Part shown: positions 1-5,166 of the stretch, piece by piece | Layout of the letters: every line of letters begins with the position of its first letter | Numbering within the stretch: position 1 is the first letter of the stretch | NCBI GenBank assembly: GCA_937891875.1 | Contig: CALATR010000874.1 | Location: forward strand, 1-5,729 | Direction: 5' to 3' | Source of the DNA: an uncultured Pseudomonadota bacterium | GTDB taxonomy: Bacteria > Myxococcota_A > UBA796 > GCA-2862545 | DNA length: 5,729 bases | Made by a program: the position numbers and the translations under genes | The notes under the pieces: generated by a model | What the model saw: only the letters and a program-made list of their open reading frames with translations | Databases searched by the model: none | Told to the model about the DNA's origin: nothing

Positions 1-271
1 GCAGGGAGGGAGGCGCGAGCCAGCGGGCCCACAGGGCCACGCCGGTGCCGAGCGGTCCAGCGAGCAGGGTCGTCCACGCGCCGAGCAGGGCGGTGCCCAC
101 CAGCGCCATCGCCGCCGCGGTGAGCGCCGCGGTCGACAGGGTGTGGGCCGCCTCCACCGCCAGCACGACGAAGGCACCCAGGTAGATCGCGACGAAGAGC
201 CCGGTACCGGTGAGCACCAGCGCGCCGACCAGCTGGCCGCCAGGGGTCCGCGCGAGGCGCCAGGCCCTCAC
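1..271 (-). CDS. Membrane protein of unknown function, N-terminal 90 residues (continues past base 1)
   Basis: An open frame runs leftward from a GTG at 271-269 to the window edge without a stop. The translation starts (M)RAWRLARTPGGQLVG and is strongly hydrophobic: helix 1 about residues 14-39, helix 2 about 48-71, then an amphipathic stretch ending Trp-Ala-Arg-Trp-Leu-Ala-Pro-Pro. Arg2, Arg5 and Arg8 before helix 1 favour a cytoplasmic N-terminus. The GTG overlaps the TGA of the histidine kinase gene as GTGA, and the run GGAGGAGGAG just before it (the kinase's final Glu codons) is a strong ribosome binding site, so translational coupling is likely. I do not recognise the family; small residues dominate and no catalytic motif is visible. 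Being last in a regulator-kinase-membrane protein string, it may be a partner or target of the kinase (inference). The reading frame is well supported; the function is unknown. Confidence 0.65.
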   Translation of the reverse strand, partial: MRAWRLARTPGGQLVGALVLTGTGLFVAIYLGAFVVLAVEAAHTLSTAALTAAAMALVGTALLGAWTTLLAGPLGTGVALWARWLAPPSL

Positions 272-1683
272 TCCTCCTCCCCGTCGAAGTCGTCATCGTC
301 GAAGTCGTCGTAGTCGGTGGAGTCCTCGGCGCGCGGAAGCTGCACCGTGAAGGTGCTCCCCTCCCCCGGCTTGCTCTGGACGGACAGGAACGCGCCGGTC
401 GCCAGCGCCAGGTGCTTGACCATCGCCAGGCCCAGGCCGGTGCCGCCGACCTCGCGGGCGCGGCCCTCGTCGACCCGGAAGAAGCGCTCGAAGATCCGGT
501 CGAGGTGGGCGGGCTCGATGCCGATGCCGGTGTCCCGCACCTCGACCCGCACCGTGTCGTCCTGGGCGTAGGCGCGCACGACGATGCCGCCCTCCCGGGT
601 GTACTTCACCGCGTTCATCACCAGGTTTCCGAGGATGACGTCCAGGGCCTCGGCGTTGGTGCGGACCGCCAACTGGGGCGGACAGTCGAGCTCGAAGTCG
701 AGCCCCTTGCGCCCAGCCGCGTCCACCGACGGGATGACCGCCTGGACCAGGAGGGGCTCGAGACGCAGGCTCTCCTGGGCCAGCTCGCCGAGTCGGGCCT
801 CGACCCGGGCCAGGTGCATCAGCCCCTCGAAGGTGTCCCTCAAGCGACGGCTGTTCCGCGCGATCGCCTCGACCAGCGGCCGCACGTCGTCCGGCATGCG
901 GTCGAGGTCCTCGGACAGGGTCTCCGCGTACCCCAGGATCGCCGCCATCGGGGTGCGCAGCTCGTGGCTGACGTTGGCGACGAAGTCGGTCCGCGCCCGC
1001 TCGGCCGCCCGGTAGGCGGTGATGTCCTGGGCGAGCACGCCGATTCCGCCGCCTACGACCTCGATGGGCCGGAGCACGATGGTGCGCTTGCCCGGCACGA
1101 GCCGCACCTCGTCCCAGATGTCACCGCCGCGCAGGCCGAGATCCACCAGCTCCTGCACCTCGGGCACGGCGAAGACCTCGGTCGGACGCCTGCCGACCGG
1201 CTGGGCCCGCAGCTCGAACAGGGCGCGAAAGGCGTCGTTGATCGCGGTGATCCGGCCGTCAGGGCCGCAGACCAGCACCCCGTTCGGCGAGCGCTCGATG
1301 AGCGAGGCATACAGGTCGGCCCGGACGCGCTCCTGCCGGGCCCGGCCCCCCGCCCGCTGCAGCGCCTCCTCGGCCGCCTGCGCCAGGGTGGCGAAGTCCT
1401 CGTCCTGGACCGGGATGGAGACCTCCGCCGACTCCCCCGCGGCGTCGATCGCCCGCAGGGACGACGACAACCCCTCGACCTCGCCCACGACCGAGCGCGC
1501 CGCCAGACGGGCGGCCACCTGGCCGAGCGCGAGCCCGAGGCCCCCGCCGACGACGCCGAGACCGACCTGCGCGCCCGGACCCAGACCCAGCCACCCGCCG
1601 GCGAGCACGGCGCCGCCGGTGAGCACTGCGGTCGCGGCCACGGACCAGGTGGTCGCGACGGCAACCCGCCGCGAGAGAGCCAC
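268..1683 (-). CDS. Two-component sensor histidine kinase, PhoR-like (TM-HAMP-PAS-HisKA-HATPase)
   Basis: Membrane histidine kinase of 471 aa that autophosphorylates and passes phosphate to the regulator encoded just upstream. Visible in order: helix 1 about residues 8-30, a loop of only a few residues, helix 2 about 38-61, HAMP-like linker about 62-115, PAS domain about 120-222 (SPNGVLVCGPDGRITAIN core), HisKA with SHELRTP and phospho-acceptor His240, N box Asn353/Asn357, G1 DTGIGI 384-389, F box ERFFRVD 399-405, G2 GGTGLGLA 413-420. All key catalytic residues are present. The frame stays open up to an ATG at 1932, but that 83-residue extension is Arg/Pro/His-rich, unlike any kinase, and lies inside the regulator gene; GTG 1683, sharing one base with the regulator's TAG, is preferred although no clear Shine-Dalgarno precedes it. 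The C-terminus carries a repetitive Asp/Glu tail (about 452-471). Architecture resembles PhoR, but no pst/phoU genes are here, so the signal is not assigned. Confidence 0.93.
   Translation of the reverse strand: MALSRRVAVATTWSVAATAVLTGGAVLAGGWLGLGPGAQVGLGVVGGGLGLALGQVAARLAARSVVGEVEGLSSSLRAIDAAGESAEVSIPVQDEDFATLAQAAEEALQRAGGRARQERVRADLYASLIERSPNGVLVCGPDGRITAINDAFRALFELRAQPVGRRPTEVFAVPEVQELVDLGLRGGDIWDEVRLVPGKRTIVLRPIEVVGGGIGVLAQDITAYRAAERARTDFVANVSHELRTPMAAILGYAETLSEDLDRMPDDVRPLVEAIARNSRRLRDTFEGLMHLARVEARLGELAQESLRLEPLLVQAVIPSVDAAGRKGLDFELDCPPQLAVRTNAEALDVILGNLVMNAVKYTREGGIVVRAYAQDDTVRVEVRDTGIGIEPAHLDRIFERFFRVDEGRAREVGGTGLGLAMVKHLALATGAFLSVQSKPGEGSTFTVQLPRAEDSTDYDDFDDDDFDGEEE
271..280 (-). promoter_or_regulatory. 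Ribosome binding site inside the end of the kinase gene
   Basis: On the minus strand this reads GGAGGAGGAG. It encodes the kinase's last Glu residues and sits directly before the GTGA start/stop overlap. It is the main support for the GTG start of the downstream membrane protein, and its position suggests that ribosomes finishing the kinase re-initiate there. Confidence 0.6.
283..312 (-). repeat. 15-bp tandem repeat encoding the acidic kinase tail
   Basis: Two adjacent 15-bp units share the identical 12-mer gtcgaagtcgtc (plus strand, 283-294 and 298-309). On the coding strand each unit gives [Y/D]DDFD, so the kinase ends DYDDFDDDDFDGEEE. The repeat is in frame with the gene and 15 bp long, so copy-number change would lengthen or shorten the tail without a frameshift. 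Confidence 0.75.
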
Positions 1684-2402
1684 TAGACCGGCGTGCTGTT
1701 GAAGCGGTAGCCGACGCCGCGCACGGTCTCGACGAACGGTGCCGCCGGGCCGAGCTTCTCGCGCAGGCGCTTGATGTGGGTGTCGACCGTGCGGGTGTTC
1801 AGGTCGGGCGGCATGTCCCAGACGTCCTGGAGCAGGGCGCCGCGGGTCTGCACCCGGCCGGTGCGCCCGGCCAGCGAGGTCAGCAGGCGGAACTCGGTCG
1901 CGGTGAGCGCGACCTCCTCTCCCGAGACCCACACCCGATGGGCGTCCTGATCGATGACCAGCTCGCCGAAGGTGAGGCGACGGCTGTTGTCCTCGGACAC
2001 GGGAAGGGTGCCGGATGCGACCGCCTGGCGGCGGAGCACGGCCCGGACCCGCAGGACGAGCTCACGCGTCGAGAGGTGCGCCTTCACGACGTAGTCGTCC
2101 GCGCCGACCTCGAAGCCGACCACCCGATCGATCTCCTCGCCGCGAGCGGAGAGCATGATGATGGGCACGCTGCGCGTCGCGGCCTCGGCCCGAAGCCGGC
2201 GGCAGACCTCCGTTCCCGACAGGTCGGGCAACATGAGGTCCAAGATGATCAGCGACGGCTGCTCCGAGCGGGCGAGCTCCAGGGCGTCGGTGCCATTGGC
2301 TGCCTGGATGGTCTCGAAGCCCTCACGCTTGAGGTTGACGTCGACGAGGTTCCGAAGGTCCTCCTCGTCGTCCACGATCAGGATGGGTCGCGTGGTTTCC
2401 AT
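1683..2402 (-). CDS. Response regulator, OmpR/PhoB family (receiver plus winged helix)
   Basis: DNA-binding response regulator, 239 aa, normal length for the family. The receiver domain (about 4-120) has the acidic pair Asp11/Asp12, phospho-acceptor Asp55 in LIILDLMLPD, switch Ser85 in IIMLSAR and Lys107. The C-terminal winged helix (about 142-235) has the LTATEFRLL entry, the recognition-helix signature RTVDTHIKRLREKL and the terminal hairpin VRGVGYRF, all typical of PhoB/OmpR proteins. The start chosen is ATG 2402, preceded by GGAGG with a 4-nt spacer; an in-frame ATG at 2432 would add MLQASAPGGT ahead of the family's usual beginning and looks spurious. The TAG stop shares its G with the kinase GTG, so the pair is translationally coupled. 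Odd point: after Lys107 the near-invariant Pro-Phe is replaced by Ala-His (codons at 2076-2081). Closest functional analogy is PhoB, but target genes cannot be read from this window. Confidence 0.95.
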   Translation of the reverse strand: METTRPILIVDDEEDLRNLVDVNLKREGFETIQAANGTDALELARSEQPSLIILDLMLPDLSGTEVCRRLRAEAATRSVPIIMLSARGEEIDRVVGFEVGADDYVVKAHLSTRELVLRVRAVLRRQAVASGTLPVSEDNSRRLTFGELVIDQDAHRVWVSGEEVALTATEFRLLTSLAGRTGRVQTRGALLQDVWDMPPDLNTRTVDTHIKRLREKLGPAAPFVETVRGVGYRFNSTPV

Positions 2403-2406
2403 CGTT

Positions 2407-2411
2407 CCTCC
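2407..2411 (-). promoter_or_regulatory. Ribosome binding site of the response regulator
   Basis: GGAGG on the minus strand, four bases before ATG 2402. It decides the start in favour of METTRPILIVDDE over the ATG ten codons upstream. Confidence 0.75.
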
Positions 2412-2451
2412 GGGGGCACTGGCCTGCAGCACCGCCTCGCGATGTGTCCGG

Positions 2452-2471
2452 GTGGTCGTGGGACCACGTTA
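2452..2471 (-). promoter_or_regulatory. Possible operator or leader hairpin with -10-like element upstream of the response regulator
   Basis: A perfect 6-bp inverted repeat with a 4-base spacer (gtggtc, gtgg, gaccac; 2452-2467) lies about 40 bases before the regulator's ribosome binding site. Overlapping its upstream edge on the minus strand is TAACGT (2471-2466), a plausible -10 with the key T-A...T positions but no good -35 element at 16-18 bases. A promoter lacking a -35 together with a palindrome near the expected start would suit an activator-dependent, possibly autoregulated gene. The signal is short and could be chance in GC-rich DNA. The rest of the 152-base gap 2403-2554 shows nothing else I would name. 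Confidence 0.25.
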
Positions 2472-2554
2472 GGCCATCGCGTGCAACCGGGGAATGACGA
2501 TCCGGCGACGATAGCGCCAGGAACGCGGTCACCGCCGATCCCCCAGGGGGGAAG

Positions 2555-3679
2555 TCAGCCGTTGAGCACGTAGGCGAGCACCACGCCGCCGACGGCGCAG
2601 CCGAGTCCGCCGAACACGAGCAACAGCAGCGTCACGACCACGCCGATGATGAGCCCGGTCTTGCCACCCTTCTTCTCGGCCTCTTCCTTCTTCGGGATGA
2701 TGATCCGAGCGGTGGGCTGCGGGACCGGCGCGGGCGCGGCCTGGGCCGGCGGCGTGTCGTCCCACGCCTCCGGGGCGACCGTGGGGGCGTGCAGGTGGCC
2801 CGCGCCGCCGCCGAGGTCGAAGGTCTGGTAGTCGTCGTCATTGGTACCGCCCTCGTCCATGGGACGGGGATCGGCGTGCGGCGGCTGGAAGGCCGGGTCG
2901 TAGTCGGCGATCTTGCTGCCGGCGTTGATGACGGCGATGGTGATGTTGTCGTGGCCGCCGCGATCGCACGCGGTCTTGATCAGGTCCGAGATGGCGCGGT
3001 CCCCGGACTTGCCGGCGGCGATCCGGGCGATCTCGTGGTCGTCGACGAGGTCGTGCAGACCGTCGGTGCACAGCAGCAGGGTGTCGCCCTGATCGAGGAT
3101 CAGCGGATCCTCGAGGACCTGCGGCACGAGCGGCTGACCGTCGGCCATGCGCGCGTGACCCAGTGCACGGGTGAGCATGCCCGCCTCGGGATGATGCCGG
3201 GCCTGCTCCTCTGAGAGCTTGCCCTCGTCCACCAGCATCTGAACGCGGGTGTGGTCGGTGGTGCGCCACATCTTGTGGCCCCGGCGGAACAGGTAGCTGC
3301 GCGAGTCTCCGACCTGCCCGATGTAGGCCTGGTTCCCCTTGAGGATGGCACAGATGGCGGTGGTGCCCATGCCGCGGGTGCCGGAGCTGGCGCCCTCCTC
3401 CAGGATGGCCTGGTTGGCCTCGAGGAGCGCGTTGTACAGCCGATCCCGGGGGTCCGCGTCCGGGTCCTCACGGATCACGTCCTCGACGACGCGCACCGCC
3501 AGGCTGGAGGCAACCTCACCGGCCTCGTGGCCGCCCATCCCGTCCGCGACGATGACGAACAAGGAGCCATCCTCCAGCCACGCAGTGCCGTAGGAGTCCT
3601 CGTTGTTGTCCCGGATGCGCCCGACGTCGGTCCCGACGTCCACCGAGAGGGGAAATCCGAAGCTCTGGCGCACACTCAT
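2555..3679 (-). CDS. PP2C-family Ser/Thr protein phosphatase with C-terminal membrane anchor
   Basis: Metal-dependent (Mn/Mg) protein phosphatase of 374 aa. The catalytic domain (about 8-253) has the PP2C motifs in order: GRIRDNNEDS (21-29, including Arg23, Glu27 and Asp28), VADGMGGHEAGEVAS (44-58, metal ligands Asp46/Gly47), GMGTT (103-107), GDSRSYL (124-130), LTRALG (169-174), CTDGLHDLVDD (204-214, Asp206) and GGHDNITIAVI (241-251, Asp244). It looks fully active and most resembles bacterial Stp/PrpC-type enzymes. Unlike the roughly 250-aa soluble forms it continues with a Pro/Ala/Asp-rich linker (about 254-328), a Lys-rich stretch (about 330-340) and a hydrophobic segment 341-372 that ends two residues before the stop. 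The lysines before the helix place the catalytic domain in the cytoplasm. ATG 3679 is the start because family homology begins within ten residues; its Shine-Dalgarno (GGTGA) is weak. A Stp-type partner kinase is expected, but none is in the window. Confidence 0.93.
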   Translation of the reverse strand: MSVRQSFGFPLSVDVGTDVGRIRDNNEDSYGTAWLEDGSLFVIVADGMGGHEAGEVASSLAVRVVEDVIREDPDADPRDRLYNALLEANQAILEEGASSGTRGMGTTAICAILKGNQAYIGQVGDSRSYLFRRGHKMWRTTDHTRVQMLVDEGKLSEEQARHHPEAGMLTRALGHARMADGQPLVPQVLEDPLILDQGDTLLLCTDGLHDLVDDHEIARIAAGKSGDRAISDLIKTACDRGGHDNITIAVINAGSKIADYDPAFQPPHADPRPMDEGGTNDDDYQTFDLGGGAGHLHAPTVAPEAWDDTPPAQAAPAPVPQPTARIIIPKKEEAEKKGGKTGLIIGVVVTLLLLVFGGLGCAVGGVVLAYVLNG

Positions 3680-3899
3680 CGGCTCGTCACCCGCATAGAG
3701 GCCTCGCGCTCCCGAAGAGACGTCGGGCCGCGCCGCCAGACCCTACAACAGACCAGCCGTCGGCGCATCACCACAACGTCACCTTGTCCTCCTCACACAC
3801 GAAAGCCCGCCGGGGTCGCCCCCGACGGACCTTCACTTCGAGCGGTGCTGCCCGCACAAGGCACTGCGCAGCGAGCCGCGCAGGCCGAGCGGCCGTGGC
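3680..3899. other. Intergenic gap holding a terminator and presumably the phosphatase promoter
   Basis: This gap separates the small membrane gene from the phosphatase gene, both reading leftward. Its right part holds the terminator at 3802-3830 and, closer to the upstream stop, a second inverted repeat (ctgcgc/gcgcag, 3864-3869 and 3878-3883) without a T-run. The left part, 3680-3800, must hold the phosphatase promoter if the terminator is efficient, but I could not find a convincing -35/-10 pair; the best -10-like element is TAGGGT near 3735-3740 on the minus strand. No credible coding region is seen. Confidence 0.5.
3802..3830 (-). terminator. Intrinsic terminator after the small membrane protein gene
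   Basis: On the minus strand an 11-bp GC-rich stem (arms at plus-strand 3820-3830 and 3805-3815, two G-T wobbles) closes on a GCGA tetraloop of the stable GNRA class and is followed by TTTCGTGTG. It lies about 70 bases behind the stop at 3900 and about 120 bases before the phosphatase ATG, so it should insulate the two genes. The U-run is short, so partial read-through is possible. Confidence 0.65.
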
Positions 3900-4187
3900 C
3901 TACTTGAAGCCGGGGAGGCTGTCCAGCAGGCTCATTCCGTTCTCCTTCATGCCGATCGACTCACCGGACTGGAGCTTCTGGCCCAGCTGGTACGCGTCGA
4001 TCGCGGCGATGACGGAGATGATGAAGCCGAGGCCCACCAGGTTGAGAACGACGATGTAGACGAAGAGCACGATCGCCTTCTGGGACTGGCCCATCATGAA
4101 GTGGCCGATCGGAAGGCCACAGATGATGAGGTTCATCACCGCGTAGAGAATCGGGTTGGCGTCGGGCTTGGTGATCATCTCGCCCAT
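3900..4187 (-). CDS. Small two-helix membrane protein, TM2-like
   Basis: A 95-aa protein with two predicted membrane helices, about residues 12-32 and 38-62, joined by a short turn (MMGQSQKA), followed by Asp-Ala-Tyr (64-66) and a polar tail of about 30 residues ending LLDSLPGFK. The pattern of a helix, a Gly-Gln-x-x-Lys-Ala turn, a second helix and Asp-Ala-Tyr resembles TM2-domain and related small bacterial membrane proteins; the likeness is recalled by eye and the molecular function of such proteins is poorly known. ATG 4187 is chosen because GGAGG lies eight bases upstream and the hydrophobic pattern begins soon after. The frame is open to an ATG at 4364, but those 59 extra residues are polar, cross the leader hairpin and candidate promoter, and lack a membrane-protein character. 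A second Met four residues in (ATG 4178) is a weaker alternative. It has its own candidate promoter and terminator, so it is probably transcribed alone. Confidence 0.82.
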   Translation of the reverse strand: MGEMITKPDANPILYAVMNLIICGLPIGHFMMGQSQKAIVLFVYIVVLNLVGLGFIISVIAAIDAYQLGQKLQSGESIGMKENGMSLLDSLPGFK

Positions 4188-4211
4188 GGGGTTGTCCTCC
4201 GGGGGTTGTCC
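4188..4211 (-). repeat. Direct repeat around the ribosome binding site of the small membrane gene
   Basis: The plus-strand 10-mer ggggttgtcc occurs at 4188-4197 and again at 4202-4211, 14 bases apart, so the leader reads GGACAACCCC twice. The GGAGG ribosome binding site (4200-4196) spans the end of the spacer and the start of the second copy as transcribed. The repeat may be accidental duplication or a binding site for a regulator of translation. Confidence 0.55.
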
Positions 4212-4221
4212 ATCGTGAGCC

Positions 4222-4246
4222 CGGGCAACCCGTACTGGTTTGCCCG
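4222..4246 (-). promoter_or_regulatory. Leader stem-loop upstream of the small membrane gene
   Basis: Arms cgggcaacc (4222-4230) and ggtt-t-gcccg (4237-4246) pair over nine bases with a single bulged T at 4241 and a 6-base loop (cgtact). The structure begins a few bases after the transcription start predicted by the candidate promoter and ends about 35 bases before the ATG. It could stabilise the 5' end of the mRNA or be a dyad operator on the DNA; no T-run follows it on the minus strand, so it is not a terminator. Confidence 0.45.
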
Positions 4247-4256
4247 TGTCGCGGCG

Positions 4257-4285
4257 ACAGTAGTGTTGTGCAGACCGCAAGGCAA
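4257..4285 (-). promoter_or_regulatory. Candidate sigma70-type promoter for the small membrane gene
   Basis: On the minus strand TTGCCT (4285-4280) and TACTGT (4262-4257) are separated by exactly 17 bases. The -35 matches the consensus at four positions and the -10 at three, including the important T1, A2 and T6. Transcription would start near 4250 and leave a leader of about 63 bases carrying the stem-loop and the direct repeat. The match is only moderate. Confidence 0.35.
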
Positions 4286-4430
4286 GGCCATTCGGTGCCA
4301 CCTTGCACACATCTTCTAGGTCGATCCGCTCGTCTGCGGAATCGTACGTCACATCCTGCAACACTCCCAGCGGTCCTCGGCGGGTGTGTCACCATCCCTC
4401 ACAGTCGCCGCGTTCGCGCTATCAGCGGCT

Positions 4431-4436
4431 GGGAGG
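4431..4436 (+). promoter_or_regulatory. Ribosome binding site of the lipoprotein gene
   Basis: GGGAGG ends four bases before ATG 4441. It supports starting the protein at MRWLAVLL, which gives a proper signal peptide, rather than at ATG 4303. The ATG at 4437, directly abutting this site, is in another frame and has no spacing. Confidence 0.65.
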
Positions 4437-4440
4437 ATGC

Positions 4441-5166
4441 ATGCGCTGGCTTGCGGTGCTGCTGACGATGAGTGTCGGGTGCGTTCCGGACCTCGGCATG
4501 GTCGAGGTCCAGGGGGTCGTGCGGGACGGGTTCGATGGCGGCGGGCGGGCCGACACCACCCTGCGCGCCTTCAACGAGGCGTTCGAGGAGGTCGACCAGA
4601 CCGTCAGCGACGAAGCGGGCTGGTTCCGCATGGAGGTCCCCGCGGCGGAGCTCATCCACGTCGAGCTGTCGGGCGAGGGCATGAGACCCTCCACATTCAC
4701 CGGGATCTCCGGCTCCAATCCGCGGATCCGCGTCCCGACCGGCGCCTCGATCGCGATCACGGACGCCGCCTGGCAGGACGTGCTCGACACCTGGGACGGC
4801 TGCCCCGAGCTCGGTGAGGGCGGGACCATCCTGGCGCAGGTCGAGATCGCGGACGTGGTCCAGGAGAACGGCTCGCCCATCCCGGTCGAGACCGCCCGGG
4901 CCACGGTCACCATGGAGGACGGCACCCAGCGCGCCGCCTGCTACCTGGGAGAGGACGGCACGTACGATCCCGAGGCCTCCCAGAGCGGCGACTTCGCCAG
5001 CTTCCTGGTCACCAACGTGCCCGAGGGCGTGCACGACCTGAACCTGGTGTGGTTCCCCGCGGGCACGGGTACCCGGGAGCACACCTACGCCGTGTGGGTG
5101 CCCGACGGCGGCGTCGCGCCCCGGCTGCCCCTGCTGGTCGAGCCGCCGATCGACCTGGACCTGTAG
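4441..5166 (+). CDS. Secreted, probably lipid-anchored protein with two carboxypeptidase-regulatory-like (beta-sandwich) domains
   Basis: A 241-aa exported protein. Residues 1-13 (MRWLAVLLTMSVG) form a short signal peptide ending at Cys14, a likely lipidation site; the box is imperfect because position -3 is Ser instead of Leu/Val/Ile. The mature part starts acidic and then holds a beta-sandwich of carboxypeptidase-regulatory type (about 21-90: VEVQGVVRDG, then TVSDEAGWFRMEVP, the usual G-x-V ... D-x-x-G-x-F pattern). A second, more divergent copy follows (about 115-235, with the same kind of TNVPEGVHDL turn). Cys111 and Cys157 could form a disulphide. There is no enzyme motif; such domains usually act as binding or structural modules at the cell surface. 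The frame is open upstream to 4303, but the 46 extra residues lack signal-peptide character. It is followed with zero spacing by recO, so the two probably share a transcript. The precise ligand is unknown. Confidence 0.85.
   Translation: MRWLAVLLTMSVGCVPDLGMVEVQGVVRDGFDGGGRADTTLRAFNEAFEEVDQTVSDEAGWFRMEVPAAELIHVELSGEGMRPSTFTGISGSNPRIRVPTGASIAITDAAWQDVLDTWDGCPELGEGGTILAQVEIADVVQENGSPIPVETARATVTMEDGTQRAACYLGEDGTYDPEASQSGDFASFLVTNVPEGVHDLNLVWFPAGTGTREHTYAVWVPDGGVAPRLPLLVEPPIDLDL

Larger units (their letters stand above)
4188..4440. other. Divergent intergenic region
   Basis: This 253-base gap lies between the start of the leftward small membrane gene and the rightward lipoprotein gene, so it must hold two divergent promoters unless a distant one reads through. 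The left part holds the candidate leftward promoter, stem-loop and direct repeat. The right part (4300-4440) is somewhat richer in A+T than the genes and should hold the promoter for the lipoprotein-recO unit; TATCAG near 4420 is a possible -10, without a convincing -35. The reading frame open across 4303-4440 is not credible as coding. Confidence 0.5.

Noticed and set aside
412..1686. Long plus-strand open frame of 424 residues opposite the kinase
   Set aside because: It mirrors the kinase gene; Asp/His/Gln/Arg-rich translation with no domain or signal is what GC-biased third positions produce on the opposite strand.
1684..1932. N-terminal extension of the histidine kinase to ATG 1932 (83 extra residues)
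   Set aside because: It lies wholly inside the regulator's DNA-binding domain in another frame, has a skewed Arg/Pro/His/Gly composition and resembles no kinase domain; the one-base TAG/GTG junction gives a better start.
2540..2551. CCCCC-A-GGGGGG palindrome after the phosphatase stop as a terminator
   Set aside because: Full pairing leaves no loop, only about four pairs are possible with a 3-base loop, and no T-run follows; it may still slow polymerase, but I would not call it a terminator.
1776..2573. Plus-strand open frame of 265 residues opposite the response regulator
   Set aside because: Antisense shadow of a clear PhoB-type gene; no motif and no ribosome binding site.
3864..3883. ctgcgc/gcgcag inverted repeat behind the small membrane gene as a terminator
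   Set aside because: Six-pair stem with an 8-base loop and no T-run; the 11-pair stem at 3802-3830 is much better.
4222..4256. Cyclic-di-GMP (GEMM-I) riboswitch, suggested by GGGCAAACC in the minus-strand leader
   Set aside because: The short match is there, but the second conserved block (GACGCAAAGCC type) is missing and GGGCAAACC instead pairs fully with GGGTTGCCC a few bases on.
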